Shown here: positions 63,971-64,000 of the stretch, piece after piece
Layout of the letters: every line of letters starts with the position of its first letter
Position numbering within the stretch: position 1 is the stretch's first letter
NCBI GenBank assembly: GCA_965215845.1
Contig: CBDCEL010000004.1
Location: 1,550,001-1,614,000, forward strand
Source: Aurantibacter_A sp965215845
Lineage (GTDB): Bacteria; Bacteroidota; Bacteroidia; Flavobacteriales; Flavobacteriaceae
Reading direction: 5' to 3'
DNA length: 64,000 bases
The notes under the pieces: generated by a model
Database searches by the model: none
What the model was told of the DNA's origin: nothing
What the model saw: only the letters and a program-made list of their open reading frames with translations
Translations under genes and position numbers: made by a program

Positions 63971-64000
63971 CCTATTTAAAGTGGTCTTTATCATTACGCG

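Overview
The window is a chromosomal stretch of a marine-type flavobacterium (Bacteroidota, Flavobacteriaceae; Maribacter/Arenibacter/Zobellia-like by gene content). Supporting signs are a Bat aerotolerance operon, the IPExxxVDY protein, a 632-residue PurF, an OmpA protein with thrombospondin type-3 repeats, TAnnTTTG -7 promoter elements and few Shine-Dalgarno sites. Genes are dense on both strands. There is no phage, insertion sequence or CRISPR array.

Layout: 1-2777 is the end of a Bat operon (batC end, batD, batE). 2838-8405 is a likely inorganic-carbon block: small membrane protein, SulP transporter, universal stress protein, beta-carbonic anhydrase, second SulP. 8508-13813 holds pheS, a lipoprotein with a probably damaged start, a CYTH protein, dinB, and a cupredoxin / AhpD-like / 51-residue protein set next to an AraC regulator. 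13867-22865 is housekeeping: pyk, IPExxxVDY, rnc, fabF, acpP, purN, RNase HI, a PfkB kinase and purF. 22866-24006 has no protein gene but carries four copies of a ~75-nt small-RNA unit, each with its own terminator. 24007-34011 holds superoxide dismutase, AddA/AddB-like recombination proteins around kbl and ompA, and an SDR.

34129-51193 is the main accessory region: a 14-gene oxidative sugar or sugar-derivative catabolic locus in two transcription units (10 genes, 34190-44620; 4 genes, 45479-51193), with a GntR/HutC repressor gene between them. A 16-bp palindrome of form ACTTGTAyrTACAAGT lies at the -33 region of each unit, defining a local regulon. The genes encode a secreted GMC dehydrogenase with its gluconate-2-dehydrogenase subunit-3 partner, a c-type cytochrome lipoprotein, three exported TIM-barrel isomerase/epimerase-like proteins, a Gfo/Idh/MocA dehydrogenase, SDR, ROK kinase, SIS isomerase, FAD oxidoreductase, phosphotriesterase-type hydrolase, UlaG-like metallo-hydrolase and a MetE-like zinc methyltransferase. 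No transporter or glycoside hydrolase is present. The substrate cannot be read from sequence, and this may be an undescribed pathway.

51248-64000 is mixed housekeeping and stress genes: tRNA-Ala(GGC), a universal stress protein, GNAT, MATE, enoyl-CoA hydratase, DUF4199, two tiny paralogous membrane proteins (27 and 38 residues), queD, lpxH, recJ, OsmC, a CMD protein, an Fe-S uracil-DNA glycosylase, a tandem-domain AraC regulator, rsmI and a DoxX-like protein.

The most notable signals are the four-copy small RNA family, the GntR-controlled catabolic locus, the tiny membrane protein pair, and the probable indel in the signal peptide of the lipoprotein near 10,010.
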